The notes below the pieces were generated by a model. It was given only the letters and a program-made list of their open reading frames with translations, was not told where the DNA came from and made no database searches. Source: Hysterangium stoloniferum (Eukaryota; Basidiomycota; Agaricomycetes; Hysterangiales; Hysterangiaceae). Taken from it: a DNA stretch of 64,000 bases. Made by a program: the position numbers and the translations under genes. This document shows positions 45,367-56,141 of this stretch, piece by piece. Position 1 is the first letter of the stretch; every line of letters begins with the position of its first letter. Location: positions 310,001 to 374,000 of the forward strand of contig WHVD01000034.1 in assembly GCA_015178975.1 (NCBI GenBank), read 5' to 3'.

Positions 45367-48300
45367 ATGGACAATGATACCATGGAGGTTGACTCTCCTT
45401 CCTTACTGCCCCTTGCACAGGATGAACTGACTGCACTCAACAAGATGATGAATGGGTGCTCAATTGGCAATTGTTGGCAAGCACACATTGAGCTGGGGAC
45501 AACACATCCAAGTGGCGGAAGTTGTTCCTGACTGTTTTGCCCCTCACCATTGTATTGTCCACCACAGCTTTGAAGGCAAATTTTATCCAAATGCCGACCC
45601 ACAATGATACAGAACAGCTGATACAGAACTTGGATGACAATGAGTTCAAAGAATGGCAGGGTGGGGTGATGGCAGGTGTAGAGAAGGGCAATTGGGTGGA
45701 ATTTGCTGCACATCGTACATGTTAGGTTGCATCTGACGGTCTGGCACAATTTATCCCTTCCACAGCTAAACTTAGGATGTGTCGTTCTACCCTTGTCAGG
45801 CAGACATTTTGGAGCGCTGATCAATGGCATGCTTTTTTCTCTCCTTTACTCTAACCAGAATACTTACACATTGCAATTTTAGTCGTCACATTATTCAAAG
45901 TATAACAACCTTGGCTCCCATCATTGATGTTTGACAAATCTTTGGCAGGGCTCACAGTGGCCTACAAAACTCCCTTTATTGGAGATACTGCTACTAATTT
46001 TGTCGAATATCTTAAAAGGACCAATGAGGAGATTCAAACAAACAAACAAATAATCTACGCTAAGGCAATTCCCATGGTTCAAAGTTCCAGAACAGGCAAG
46101 TTGCACCTGCTTACAGAGGTGTGTTCGGAGTTCCATATTGTTACGCTATGCTAACAAGTCCCCACTAGGCCGGCAGACAGGTATTCACCCTTCCAATCTG
46201 CCTTTGCCAGGTGGGTGCTGCAGGTTATCCACCTTCTGATGTAGAGGTTGTCAAATACTTTGCTGGTTTCTCCAAGGATAATGACCTGAGTTTAACTTCA
46301 CACAATGTGTGAAGAGTGGTAGAAGTTCTAACCGTTCTATATACGAAGAATATCGACCGTTGAAGTACGATACCATGATGTATTGACTGTCTAAGTCTAA
46401 TACGGACCGAACGCATATTGACTACTTAGTTCAATACGGTAGAGAGAAGTAGCTATCTAAAGTAAGGTAGATAGCTAGAACGAATAAGCAGAATTGACTG
46501 GTTAAGTGTGATTTTGGACAACTGCTCGAGTGCAAGTAGAGTAGTTAGAGAGTCGAATAATAGAGTAGCGTGGATGTAGTCCACGCAAGTTGAGATAGGG
46601 ATTGAGTTTCGACTGATACAGTTCGAAACTCAGTTTGAATGAGTAGCTAAAGCCCGTCTGTGACGGTCGAGATGATACACCAATCACAACTTACAGGACA
46701 CTAATGGGTGTCTGGGTAAGTCGTGGTTGCGGTGTAAAAAGTGTCTGAGTTCTAAACTACGGGCGCTAGAATACATAAGTCTGCATGTGCACCCACAAGA
46801 GTCGATGTACCGCATACATAGGTCGTCGAACTAATTATAGATATAATAAAAGAGAGAAAATAGAAATAATAAAGGAGATATAGTAAGAGCTCATCCGACT
46901 ATATTTCCTGAGTGTATTTCGCCATACCTCTCACACAATGCCATCACCTGCTTTCTTGCTGCTGCACATACAATTATGCTCGACTGGCTGCAGACAGCCA
47001 AAAGTCAATACCAGTTTGACCACAGCTCCTTAAGCACTGGCATAAGCTTATGGAACCACAGGGAGCATGTGACAGCCATGACCGATTTTTTGTGGAAGTT
47101 GTGAAACGAGCAAATTATGCAAGTCATTATTTTTTCTCTGGCATTGTGCTCTCAGTATTTTAGGATTAAAAGGGAAGCACAGAGTCCCAAACAAGAGTCC
47201 TATAAGGCCACAGACAGGTAATCTGGAATCAAATGATCTCGACCCCTGTGACTTCAGTACCATATTTTATGCACCCATCGCTAAGGCCACCAAAAACCTT
47301 ATGGAATTTCTTTCCACCCTTCAGCCTCCCCAAGCTCTAAGCATAACATACTTTGATGAAGCCCACAAATTGGGGTTGTGTTTCTGGGCCCTCCTACACC
47401 TCTTGCAAGGTTCAGGCTCATTAACATGAATGTGGTATGTCTTCATGGGTACAAAATCCCATTTTGCTCTGTGTCCGACTGAATGTCAGTTTCCTTTATT
47501 AATTGTGGTCACCTGATTTATTTAAGAACACAGTGTTTTCTCTGAGACTTAAAAAGGAAATGGCTCGGCTCCTGCTGCCCTATGTCACTGTCAGCTTTGA
47601 TCAGAAAATGATTGCTAATGGTTGAGCACCGATGATCTCCCACATGGGCAGTTTCCGAGCCATCAAACATCTTTCTCAATATAGACGGCCTTTGTAGGTA
47701 GCTGTTGTCCTTCAGAGGCAGTTACTCATGTTTGAATCAGGTGGAGTGCACAGCTACCTGAACACCAAAGTGGCAAGATGATCAGCTTAGCTGCATTGAA
47801 GCTTACAAATGGGCAGCATTTCTTGCCAATGGACCAGCATCATGTCTTTCCTGTGCTATCACAGCGTCTCTATCTCAATCTGGTCCTCACCAATTCTGAA
47901 GCTGCTGAACTCGCAGATCGCAGTATCGCACATCACATGAGACTTCTCACCAGCTTCTCAGCTAATGGCGAAACATTCTACACACACTCCCATCAGAACC
48001 AATTCTTGCACTAGGCAGCGTTGATATATTGTACAACACAGTGGAGACGAATATGTAGGTTGGGGACTGTCCTATGCACTCTGAGCAATGACTTGTGTAG
48101 TGCAGGGCTAGTCAAAAAGGGAATTTTGGGTGAACTTGCTGCACGCACACTTCTCCTCGTTGCCTGTGTGACTTTGCCACTCCACTGAAGAACAATGTTC
48201 CAAATCTTTTGGAACCTGTTCACCTTCTGGATTTTCTCCTTACACTTTTTGGCAACAATGGATGGGCCGGTTCCAATGAAGCAAAATTCAAAACAGCCTT

Positions 48301-49230
48301 TGGTAATGTCCATGTAAATTTGACGCATTGGATGGTGACCAAGGACCCCATACCTGAGGTACTGGATTCGTGAGTAAAAAATAGCAAATGAGTTTTCTCA
48401 CATACACCCACTGAATCCTGGTTTAAATACTCTAAGACAGTTGCTTGCAAATTTATGGGCTCAGGGTGGAGCACTGCAATGCTGTTTCAATCAAGAAGGT
48501 ATTGATGTGCTAATCCCCACATATTTTGGTTCCATTGAGGTGGATGCAGTGTTTGATCCCACTCGCCTTTCTGTGACTCTTTACCAAGTCAAATTCAAAG
48601 TTGAATGGGACAAGAAGGCAGAATCTGCGGTACGTCCGATCAGTATCCCCCATGATCTTCATCAGCCTCTACCCTATATCATGATACTTATGGAACTTGG
48701 AAACGAGTCCAAGTACCAAGAGACTGGTTCAAAAGCAAAATCAACGGCCTGCAGCCCCATTGCCAATGGTGAATTCGAAGAACTATTGAGTTGATTTGCT
48801 GCAGCTGTGGGACCTCTTTGTTCAGGCCAGGACCAAGCAGGGCGGAAAAAAACTGGAAAGAAAAAAGAAAAAACCAAAAAAACTGCCCAAAACGATGGAT
48901 GAATTGAAAGATGATGTCAAAGAGAGCAAGCTGGTTATGGACTCGTACAACTGATACTCAATATCTGTCTGTGGTGCCTCCCGGGATGTGTACCAAATCT
49001 TACGCAAAGCTGATATTGTTAAAGAGTTTGCAACTTTGCTCAACATAACCATGCCATCACCCAGCAATCAAGATGATACCATACAGCACATGCAACCCCT
49101 TGAGCGACCTGCATCCAACCATACCTCTTGGATCTCGGAGTATGTTGTGTGTGATCAGGAAATGGAAATTCCAACCGCTAGCGCCTCTAGCCATAATAGC
49201 CAGCCTAGCGAGATTGTCTAACAATGCTAA
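45367..49230 (+). pseudogene. Decayed P-loop-type agaricomycete family gene
   Basis: Recognisable blocks run in order: MDNDTMEVDSPSLLPL (45367), TVAYKTPFIGDTATNFVEYLKRTNEE and AIPMVQSSRTGKLHLLTE (45950-46120), YPPSDVEVVKYFAGF (46225), HTIMLDWLQTAKSQYQFD (46965), FLPMDQHHVFPVLSQRLYLNLV and IAHHMRLLTSFSANG (47815-47970), LANLWAQGGALQCCFNQ...IPTYFGS (48444-48540), VKFKVEWDKKAESAVRP, and DLHQPLPYIMILMELGNESKYQETGSK (48655). From memory this is a large, functionally undefined family whose members carry SSGTGKSR, a Walker-A-like loop; here the loop reads SSRTGKLH and has lost the serine after lysine. Many stops and frame changes separate the blocks. A solo LTR (46308-46935) interrupts it and the Ngaro element starts just after its end. 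Confidence 0.6.
46308..46935. mobile_element. Solo LTR, family F
   Basis: Starts TGTGAAGAG and ends CCTCTCACA, so the tips are inverted repeats. It is 628 bp with a perfect CAATG target duplication at 46303-46307 and 46936-46940. The pseudogene frame reads through the empty site (SLTSHNA then ITCFLAAAHTI). Confidence 0.88.
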
Positions 49231-49236
49231 ATTAAC

Positions 49237-49528
49237 TGATTTGGACAAAAATAATTTGTCCACGTTCTCTGAAGGAGGCACGTGATATCGACAACAATGC
49301 TCGATCACTTTTTACGCCACTCATCGTTCTTTTGTTCCCTTTTCTCTTTGTTCTCTCTCATTGTTCTTTATCCTATATATCCCGCATTCCTAGTTCCACA
49401 CTCCCCATCTCGTCTCGTCTCAATTCCGCACTCGATAGGTACTTGTTTTCCCTTTCTCGCATCTCGTCTCGTCTCAATTCCGCACTCGATAGTCTTCAAA
49501 GACTTCGAGTTCTGCTTATATTTTCGCA
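49237..49528 (+). repeat. Ngaro A1 repeat
   Basis: 292 bp, from TGATTTGGAC to ATTTTCGCA, matching A2 at 53691-53982. It contains two further direct blocks with CTCGTCTCGTCTCAATTCC. A CTATATATCCC stretch at about 49374 could be the start of the promoter region. It ends 16 bp before the gag-like ATG. Confidence 0.92.
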
Positions 49529-49544
49529 GATTCCTCGGTAGTGC

Positions 49545-50777
49545 ATGTTTGGACGGAAACAGCTGGCTACTCCCAAACCACCTACCGCGCTTCTTCCATT
49601 GCAACCTAAAACTAGGGACAAACAGAAAGCCACCATACCTCCCTCTACTCGTGCGCTTCGCAGTCGACCTTTGCCTAGCACTTCCGCCGATATCGAGCCT
49701 GACCCATTCGCCGAGTCTGATTTTTCTGATTTCCTTTACACCCCTAGGTCGCAATCCACAATGTCTAATCCCATTCCCTTGGGCTCTGGCCCCCATCAGT
49801 GCTCCGACACAGCACACAATCCTGACGAGATTCGTGCCCCTCCCCCCATCCCATCTGCCGTGCAGCCCCCACCGACAAACTCAGAGCTTTTTGCCATCCT
49901 CCAGAACATGGCTTTGCAAATTGCATCTCTCCAGCAGCAACCTCAGCCTTCCGCCGCGCCACTCCAACCGCTTCCCCTTTCCCAGCCTGGCTCTGGTCCA
50001 CCGCTACCCCCTCCCACCCATGCCATCCCCCCGCAAGTCCCCTATGCTTTTCAACCCACCTCTCCGCCTTCAGCGATGGGCGGTTTCTTGCCTCCACCAG
50101 GGCATTCGAGCTCTGGTGCGTCATCTTCTTTGATCTCCCTTTTCCCCGATATCGAGGAGACGATGCTGCTGGCTATCATCCGGCATTCCTTCCGGCCCAA
50201 TCAACTTGCTAAGCTGGACACACGCATTCATACCAAGCCGAAAAAACCTACTTATGAGTTTCAGGATGGGGTATATGTGCAAGCAGAACGTGCATCAACA
50301 AAGGATTTTCCCAATTTTGAGTCCCTCTACTACCCTCTCTCACGTTACTTCGGCGTCCTCCACGCTCATGTGCTTTCGGGTCCCCCCTCTCCTTCGATAA
50401 CTGCCTTTATCCTTGGCACTTCCAGCTACCTCTCTTTGCTCTGCTCCTGGTATTTGGAGTATGACTGGATGGCACTATCAAACTACCATTTCGCTTTTCA
50501 CTCTAAGCGCTTGACCGAGATGGCTAGGGGCGATTTCTCCCACTGGGGAGAACTGGATGCTTACCTTCAGGGTCAGTATCTTCTCGGCCACCCCCGCATT
50601 CGGCCAGGAAAGTCTTCCACCCCTCGCGCTGCAAATGATACTTCGAAGTCTTCACCTTGCAGAGACTTCAATTACCGAAAGTGCCTTAGGGAGAAATGCT
50701 ATTGGGTCCACAAATGCCAACTTTGCGACAGTAGTGACCATGGGGCTTCCTCTTGCCCCTCTAAGAAGTCCACTTAG
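49545..50777 (+). CDS. Gag-like protein of Ngaro element
   Basis: 410 codons from an ATG at 49545. After a proline/serine/glutamine-rich, probably disordered N-terminal half (about residues 1-200) comes a helical region (SLISLFPDIEETMLLAIIRHSF, YLSLLCSWYLEYDWM). The C-terminus has a cysteine/histidine cluster (CRDFNYRKCLREKCYWVHKCQLC, then DHGASSC) resembling a nucleic-acid-binding knuckle. The likely role is packaging of the element RNA. The frame is open from end to end. Confidence 0.82.
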   Translation: MFGRKQLATPKPPTALLPLQPKTRDKQKATIPPSTRALRSRPLPSTSADIEPDPFAESDFSDFLYTPRSQSTMSNPIPLGSGPHQCSDTAHNPDEIRAPPPIPSAVQPPPTNSELFAILQNMALQIASLQQQPQPSAAPLQPLPLSQPGSGPPLPPPTHAIPPQVPYAFQPTSPPSAMGGFLPPPGHSSSGASSSLISLFPDIEETMLLAIIRHSFRPNQLAKLDTRIHTKPKKPTYEFQDGVYVQAERASTKDFPNFESLYYPLSRYFGVLHAHVLSGPPSPSITAFILGTSSYLSLLCSWYLEYDWMALSNYHFAFHSKRLTEMARGDFSHWGELDAYLQGQYLLGHPRIRPGKSSTPRAANDTSKSSPCRDFNYRKCLREKCYWVHKCQLCDSSDHGASSCPSKKST

Positions 50778-50789
50778 GGGTATGGCACG

Positions 50790-52913
50790 GTGGGGAAATT
50801 AACCTTGCCGTCTCCTCACCATAGCCTTCTTGGCACGTCAATTACCCAGTCACCGGCTCACTCGTCCCTGCATCCCCTCCCTTTTCCTGATCTGTTTACT
50901 CCGCATTGCCTTCCACCTCTCCGCCCCAACTCTGACCCCCGTTGCAATCTTGTACCCTCATCTCCCCCAATGCTCCCCACCATTTCCTCCCCACTAAATT
51001 TGCAAGCATGGGACTTCCATCTTCGGGACTACCCTGACCGCACATTTGTCACATCATTACTTCACATAATAAAACATGGTGCTCTTATTGGTTTTAATGG
51101 TGACGATCATGAGCAATATTGCAAAAACTTAGCATCGGCCTTTGAGCATCCGCAGGAAGTTTCTTCCTTTATTAACAAGCTTTTATTGAATTCGCATGCT
51201 GTGGGCCCGTTCCCCACTCATCCCCTACCCCACTTCCGCTGCTCTCCTCTAGGAATCGCTACGCGTAAACGCAGCTCTAAACTCCGGCTCATCAACCACC
51301 TTTCATGGCCTCCATCGTCATCGGTCAACCATGGGATTCCCGATTCTGAAGCCTCTATCACTTACGAATCCTTTGAAGCGGCACTTCAAGTCATTCGCCA
51401 ATTCGGTCCTGGGACCCTTTTAGCTAAACTCGACCTTAAAGAAGCATTCCATCATATTCCGGTCGCTCCATCGCAATGGCATCTCCTCGGTTTCCACTGG
51501 GAAGATCATTTCTATCACGCGATAGTTCTTATTTTCGGCCTGCGTTCGGCCCCTTATATATTCAACCTGTTTGCCGAAGCCTTACACTGGATCATTGTGC
51601 GCCACATTCCAGCTGCTCTTCGCCACTATCTCGACGATTTCCTGCCCATATTTCGTCCTGGCACATCCCTACCCATTGCTAATGCCGCCATCGATTGGTG
51701 CCAAGCGCTTGGCCACCAACTCGGCCTCTCATTTCAACATGAAAAAACTATCCGGCCATGTACAACACTAGAGTATCTAGGGTTAGAAATTGATACTATT
51801 GCCATGGAAGCACGTTTGCCCGCTACTAAACTGACCTATCTCCGCGAGATTCTCAGTGCTGCTATTATCGCCCCCACCTTTACATTGAAGCAAGTTCAGG
51901 AACTCATTGGGTTCCTCCAGTTCTCCGCGCAGGTTATCCCTCATGCTCGAGCATTCATCCGACGCCTTATCGACTTCTCTATGTCATTCACTTCTCCATT
52001 CTCGCGCCGCCACATACCGGCTTACGCTCGGAGTGATATTCGGTGGTGGCACACCTTCTCTCATGCCTGGAATGGCATTGCCATCATCCAACCATCCCTT
52101 CCAACACTGCATGTGTATACTGATGCCAGTGGTCGAAAAGGCATTGGTGGTATATTTGGCAACCAATGGTATTCTGCACGCATACCTCGTCGCTTTCGTG
52201 AGCGCGATATCCAATTCAAGGAGATATACGCAGTTCTCCAGGCCATTACACGCTGGGGTTATCTTTGGTCCGGCCATCACATTGTGTTCCATGTTGATAA
52301 CTCTGCCATTGTCGCTGCACTCACACAGGGGACCACCAGAGCACGCTTTGCCATGTCCATTGTCCGTGATATTGCCATGCTAGCATCGTTTCTGAGATTC
52401 TCCTTCTCTTCCTCTTGGCTTTCGTCCGAGACGAATGCCCTTGCTGACTCTGCCTCTCGCTTTCAATATGCACGCTTATTTACTCTTAACCCTTCTTTGT
52501 GCCCACAGAACTGCTCGAACAACCCCCGGCTCGTTGGTATCAGACGAACGCTCACCTCTCCCCACCGGTCGCCTTTTTCCTTTGGTATGGCCTCGCCAGC
52601 AGCACTAGACGAACATATACCACGGGGCAACGTTCATTCATTGACTTCATCACCCTCCGCCCTCATCTCCTCAACCAGGATCGATCCTTCCTCCCATCCA
52701 ACAAGAATGCTGTCGTTGAATGGGTTGCCCATCTCGGGCTCACCAGGCGACTCAAAGCATCGACGATCAAGTCATACCTCGGTCACCTCAAGTCTCTCCA
52801 CATCGACGCGGATCTCTCTTTCACAGCTGTCGAGGCTCCCCTCGTCCAGCGTGTCATCAGGGGCATCAAGCGCTATTTTGGCGAGTGTGCCCGTCATCCC
52901 GTTGCACCTATAA
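50790..52913 (+). CDS. Reverse transcriptase / RNase H of Ngaro element
   Basis: The frame begins 12 bp after the gag-like stop; the true start is uncertain because the first codon is not ATG. RT landmarks in order: LRLINHLSWPPSSSVN, AKLDLKEAFHHIPV (catalytic D), FGLRSAPYIF, and the YLDDF box near 51630. The RNase H part has TDASGRKGIGGIF (about 52115), FKEIYAVLQAI and HVDNSAIVAALTQG, ending near SSETNALADSASRF at 52470. Beyond that the frame overlaps the recombinase frame for about 415 bp in another phase. These elements are known to express RT and recombinase as parts of one polyprotein or by read-through. Confidence 0.88.
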   Translation: MGKLTLPSPHHSLLGTSITQSPAHSSLHPLPFPDLFTPHCLPPLRPNSDPRCNLVPSSPPMLPTISSPLNLQAWDFHLRDYPDRTFVTSLLHIIKHGALIGFNGDDHEQYCKNLASAFEHPQEVSSFINKLLLNSHAVGPFPTHPLPHFRCSPLGIATRKRSSKLRLINHLSWPPSSSVNHGIPDSEASITYESFEAALQVIRQFGPGTLLAKLDLKEAFHHIPVAPSQWHLLGFHWEDHFYHAIVLIFGLRSAPYIFNLFAEALHWIIVRHIPAALRHYLDDFLPIFRPGTSLPIANAAIDWCQALGHQLGLSFQHEKTIRPCTTLEYLGLEIDTIAMEARLPATKLTYLREILSAAIIAPTFTLKQVQELIGFLQFSAQVIPHARAFIRRLIDFSMSFTSPFSRRHIPAYARSDIRWWHTFSHAWNGIAIIQPSLPTLHVYTDASGRKGIGGIFGNQWYSARIPRRFRERDIQFKEIYAVLQAITRWGYLWSGHHIVFHVDNSAIVAALTQGTTRARFAMSIVRDIAMLASFLRFSFSSSWLSSETNALADSASRFQYARLFTLNPSLCPQNCSNNPRLVGIRRTLTSPHRSPFSFGMASPAALDEHIPRGNVHSLTSSPSALISSTRIDPSSHPTRMLSLNGLPISGSPGDSKHRRSSHTSVTSSLSTSTRISLSQLSRLPSSSVSSGASSAILASVPVIPLHL

Positions 52914-53584
52914 CCCTTCCTATTCTCCAACGCCTCATTAGGTTCTCCCTCCCACACTCGTCAATTCATGCTGCAACGATCGACGCAGCCATTAAACTGG
53001 CTTTCGCAGGTTTCTTACGCTGTGGCGAATTCACCGTGAAAGGGAGTAAATTTAAAACCTTTGATCCTTCTGCTCACTTGACCAGAAGCGCCATTTCTTT
53101 CTTGCCTACTTTCGAGAACCCCTCCCACATTACTATCACTTTCCCTGCCTCCAAAACTGACCCCTTTCGGAAGGGCATCACCACTTATGTTGCCACCGTG
53201 GCTGCCGCCACTTGTGCCGTGCATGCCCTCCGATACCTTTTTATTGCAGACCCACGCCCTCCTAATTCACCCCTATTTTGCAATGACGATGGATCCCCCC
53301 TTCAGTATTCTCTCTTCGTGTCTTCTCTCCGATCCCTCCTCCACACCGCTGGTTTCGATCCTACCGACTTCGCGGGTCACTCCTTTCGGAGGGGCGCAGC
53401 TTCTTCCGCTGCTGAAGCAGGGTTTACTGATTACGAAATTCAACTGATGGGGCGCTGGCGCAGTGACGCCTACAAACTTTACATTGAGTCCTCCTGCACA
53501 CGCATTCTTAACCTCTCTGCTAGGCTTCATTGGGCCGTTCCCACCGCTCAACCTCCCGGTCCGCTGGACCTTCGTCTCACTTAA
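52499..53584 (+). CDS. Tyrosine recombinase of Ngaro element
   Basis: About 360 codons. The N-terminal SAM-like half (STRRTYTTGQRSFIDF, KASTIKSYLGHLKSLH) is followed by the catalytic half. LRCGEF carries the first arginine, the box at 53375-53400 (AGHSFRRGAASSAA) has the histidine and second arginine, and QLMGRWRSDAYKLYI holds the tyrosine nucleophile. It would integrate a circular DNA copy without target duplication. The frame is open to the stop just before B1. Confidence 0.88.
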   Translation: MPTELLEQPPARWYQTNAHLSPPVAFFLWYGLASSTRRTYTTGQRSFIDFITLRPHLLNQDRSFLPSNKNAVVEWVAHLGLTRRLKASTIKSYLGHLKSLHIDADLSFTAVEAPLVQRVIRGIKRYFGECARHPVAPITLPILQRLIRFSLPHSSIHAATIDAAIKLAFAGFLRCGEFTVKGSKFKTFDPSAHLTRSAISFLPTFENPSHITITFPASKTDPFRKGITTYVATVAAATCAVHALRYLFIADPRPPNSPLFCNDDGSPLQYSLFVSSLRSLLHTAGFDPTDFAGHSFRRGAASSAAEAGFTDYEIQLMGRWRSDAYKLYIESSCTRILNLSARLHWAVPTAQPPGPLDLRLT

Positions 53585-53590
53585 CCATTT

Positions 53591-53690
53591 GGCTTGAGCA
53601 CGGCCCGATTTATTTCTGGTCGCGCAAAAGAGCGGTGGCGACGCAATAGACTCTATTTGCTCGCCCAAACTCACGAACGAACGCCAGAGA
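53591..53690 (+). repeat. Ngaro B1 repeat
   Basis: About 100 bp from GGCTTGAGCACGG to CGCCAGAGA, repeated as B2 at 54032-54131. It directly abuts A2. Confidence 0.9.
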
Positions 53691-53982
53691 TGATTTGGAC
53701 AAAAATAATTTGTCCACGTTCTCTGAAGGAGGCACGTGATATCGACAACAATGCTCGATCACTTTTTACGCCACTCATCGTTCTTTTGTTCCCTTTTCTC
53801 TTTGTTCTCTCTCATTGTTCTTTATCCTATATATCCCGCATTCCTAGTTCCACACTCCCCATCTCGTCTCGTCTCAATTCCGCACTCGATAGGTACTTGT
53901 TTTCCCTTTCTCGCATCTCGTCTCGTCTCAATTCCGCACTCGATAGTCTTCAAAGACTTCGAGTTCTGCTTATATTTTCGCA
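53691..53982 (+). repeat. Ngaro A2 repeat
   Basis: Second 292-bp A copy, with no difference from A1 (49237-49528) that I can see by eye. Confidence 0.92.
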
Positions 53983-54031
53983 CCCGCCCTTCCTCTTACC
54001 CTATTTACGCTGCATGTATTTCGCTTCCGCC

Positions 54032-54131
54032 GGCTTGAGCACGGCCCGATTTATTTCTGGTCGCGCAAAAGAGCGGTGGCGACGCAATAGACTCTATTTG
54101 CTCGCCCAAACTCACGAACGAACGCCAGAGA
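54032..54131 (+). repeat. Ngaro B2 repeat
   Basis: Second copy of the B repeat; it marks the 3' end of the element. The host sequence resumes at AGCTCATGCC. Confidence 0.9.
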
Positions 54132-54829
54132 TAGCTCATGCCATTGAGTCGGGCTATTCCAGTCCTTGAATTGATGGCGGACTTTAGCTCAGTTTGTCAC
54201 AATAACAGTAGATAAGACACGGAAGCTGATTCCAAGTTGTAAAGCTTATTAGACAGGCTACTTTATATATCATTAGTATGTCGACCTTATATCACGGCGG
54301 TAAGCCACAGGACTCTACATAAGCCAGAATAAGAATAAAGTCCGTAGGGACTTAAAAGATCTGTCAATAGCTAACGTTATCACCAAGTAAGCTGGCTTCT
54401 GAACCACTATTATAATGGAAGGTGCCATCAGTTTAACGGTTGCAAAAAACTTAATTATACAGAACCTAAATATTCCACTGGAGAACAGGCATGTCCATTT
54501 CTTCAGGCAATGCTGTTGAGGTAGGATATTACAATAGCCAAAGTAGGTTAGAGATAATACCTTGGTGCCAGTTAACATCTGTAGGTGCCAGCTAGTAGTG
54601 ACACGTTCTAGGTCGACTATATAGTTTAGCTAGTCTGGCTAGACAAGCTATCTGATTAATGTTTTTTTGGTAATAATCTTTAACAGCACTTCATATTACT
54701 ATTTATAACAAACATTTAAAGTAAAGATCATTGAATTATTTTTCGTTATCTACAAATAGAAATGACTAAAAATCTGAAATATCTGTTCCCTCCTCCTCTT
54801 CCCGAGCTCTAATGCTCATAATCCCTCTC

Positions 54830-55040
54830 ATCAGGAAAGTGGGAAGATCAGTAAGTATGCCGTCTATATTTGTCTAGAGTCATCTAGGAGCGCTAGCTCC
54901 GTTAGACTCGGCTAGACACACTACTTTCGCGAGACCCCTATTTACCAGCTGGTATAAAAGCTTACTATAGATCTAGGGAGGCTAGGGAGGCTAGGGAGTC
55001 TATATATTGGGTGTAGACATTCCCAAATCCCTGATGCGCT
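54830..55040 (-). repeat. Gene U locus fragment (third copy)
   Basis: Reverse-complement match to the segment shared by 20930-21245 and 26755-26950 (landmarks GGGAATTTCTAC-like, ATAGTAAGC, GTGTGTCTAGCCGA-like, TATAGACGGCATACTTACT). CTAGGGAGG is tandemly repeated three times at about 54974-55000. The rest of 54133-55080 has no supported gene. Confidence 0.6.
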
Positions 55041-55139
55041 GTCACAATTCCAGAAATCAAACAAAACCGACGGGTGGAATGACATACATCCTTGCAATTT
55101 TAAACTTAGTATAACCTGATACAGTCAAGTAGAAGCTAC

Positions 55140-55480
55140 TGAAGTCTCATCCTTTACAGTACATGGTCGCACTTGCGGAAGAGTTCATTCTGTCAAAATT
55201 CGGACCCGCGACCCTATAGAACATATGCATTGTCATTCTTGCAAAACCGAAGGAGATACTGGATCTGGTACGTATTTGATCAAAATCAATTTCTTGTAGC
55301 TTGCAGAATCCAGGATTCAGTGTGTGTAGACACCCCACGAGCTTTGGATCCGTTAGGACGAAGCGCAAAGCCACAACTTGAACTTCAGAAATGGGGTGGT
55401 TCATGGGGCATCCTATCGCTGAGAGATAGCCTAGAAGGAAAACTCGTGAGAATTCCAGAAAATTTGAAACAATAACAGCT
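55140..55480 (+). pseudogene. Unrecognised gene Z, copy 1
   Basis: Plus-strand phrases VALAEEFILSKFGPATL (about 55164), ICIVILAKPKEILDL and CVDTPRALDPLGRSAKPQL, ending KWGGSWGILSLRDSLEGKL, are shared with 62930-63300. Stops and phase changes separate them, though a 32-bp GTACGT...TGTAG segment near 55269 could be an intron. No function is recognised. Confidence 0.4.
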
Positions 55481-56141
55481 CAACGGCTATGGATGGCGAT
55501 TGGGCTACAGTACGTAACAGGGACAGGGGATGCCCTCCTACAACCTTGCTTATGAAAATTCAGGGATTTTAAGTAATGGGATTGGTTTGTAGTCTCTTCT
55601 AAATTTATCTCTCAGTTTCTACCAAATTAGATGTTTTAGTGTACAGTATACTTGAGATGGGGCGGCGTGCAGTGTGTCAGCTCTTCGTGTAGGGGACAAA
55701 GGGACGAACCTAGTTAATGATAATTACTTTCCTGATCGGAACTTTTCCTTCTGAGGCCAATGGCGTCAGAGAATATAGTCATGCGTAATTGTATCCTTTA
55801 GGACTTGTGTCCCTCATGGAGTTCAACGACAGGCACAAGTCCCATCTACCCGCGAGGCAACTGAGGCAAATGAGAAACCACATTTGTTTATGTGCATGAA
55901 TTCGGCAATTTCCAATTACCCTTGCGGAAAACAAAAAACAAAATACCAATGCAGCGGGACAGGATCATTGAAGGTTTGCCGAGGCGCAAGAGTGATCACA
56001 TAGAAAACCAAAGTCAAATCAGCATAATTTATAAAACGCTGGATTGCCTACAAATTATTGAATAACGATCTAAAAATAACACAGATATACAATACATATA
56101 TGCAGGTATAATTATTTGGGGCTTGACAGGAGATACTATAT

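Larger units (their letters stand above)
49237..54132 (+). mobile_element. Ngaro-like tyrosine-recombinase retrotransposon
   Basis: The element has the split direct repeats typical of the Ngaro/PAT branch of DIRS-order retrotransposons: A1 (49237-49528), coding region, B1 (53591-53690), A2 (53691-53982), a 49-bp spacer, B2 (54032-54131). The A repeats are both 292 bp and appear identical; the B repeats are about 100 bp and appear identical. Genes run gag-like, reverse transcriptase/RNase H, tyrosine recombinase. There is no LTR, aspartic protease or DDE integrase, and no target-site duplication, as expected. It looks whole and young. Confidence 0.92.

Noticed and set aside
49368-50124. Minus-strand frames over the gag-like gene of the Ngaro element
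   Set aside because: Shadows of a GC-biased, proline-rich plus-strand gene.
55147-55404. Minus-strand 85-codon frame
   Set aside because: The duplicated copy at 62930-63300 preserves similarity in plus-strand phrases rather than in this frame.
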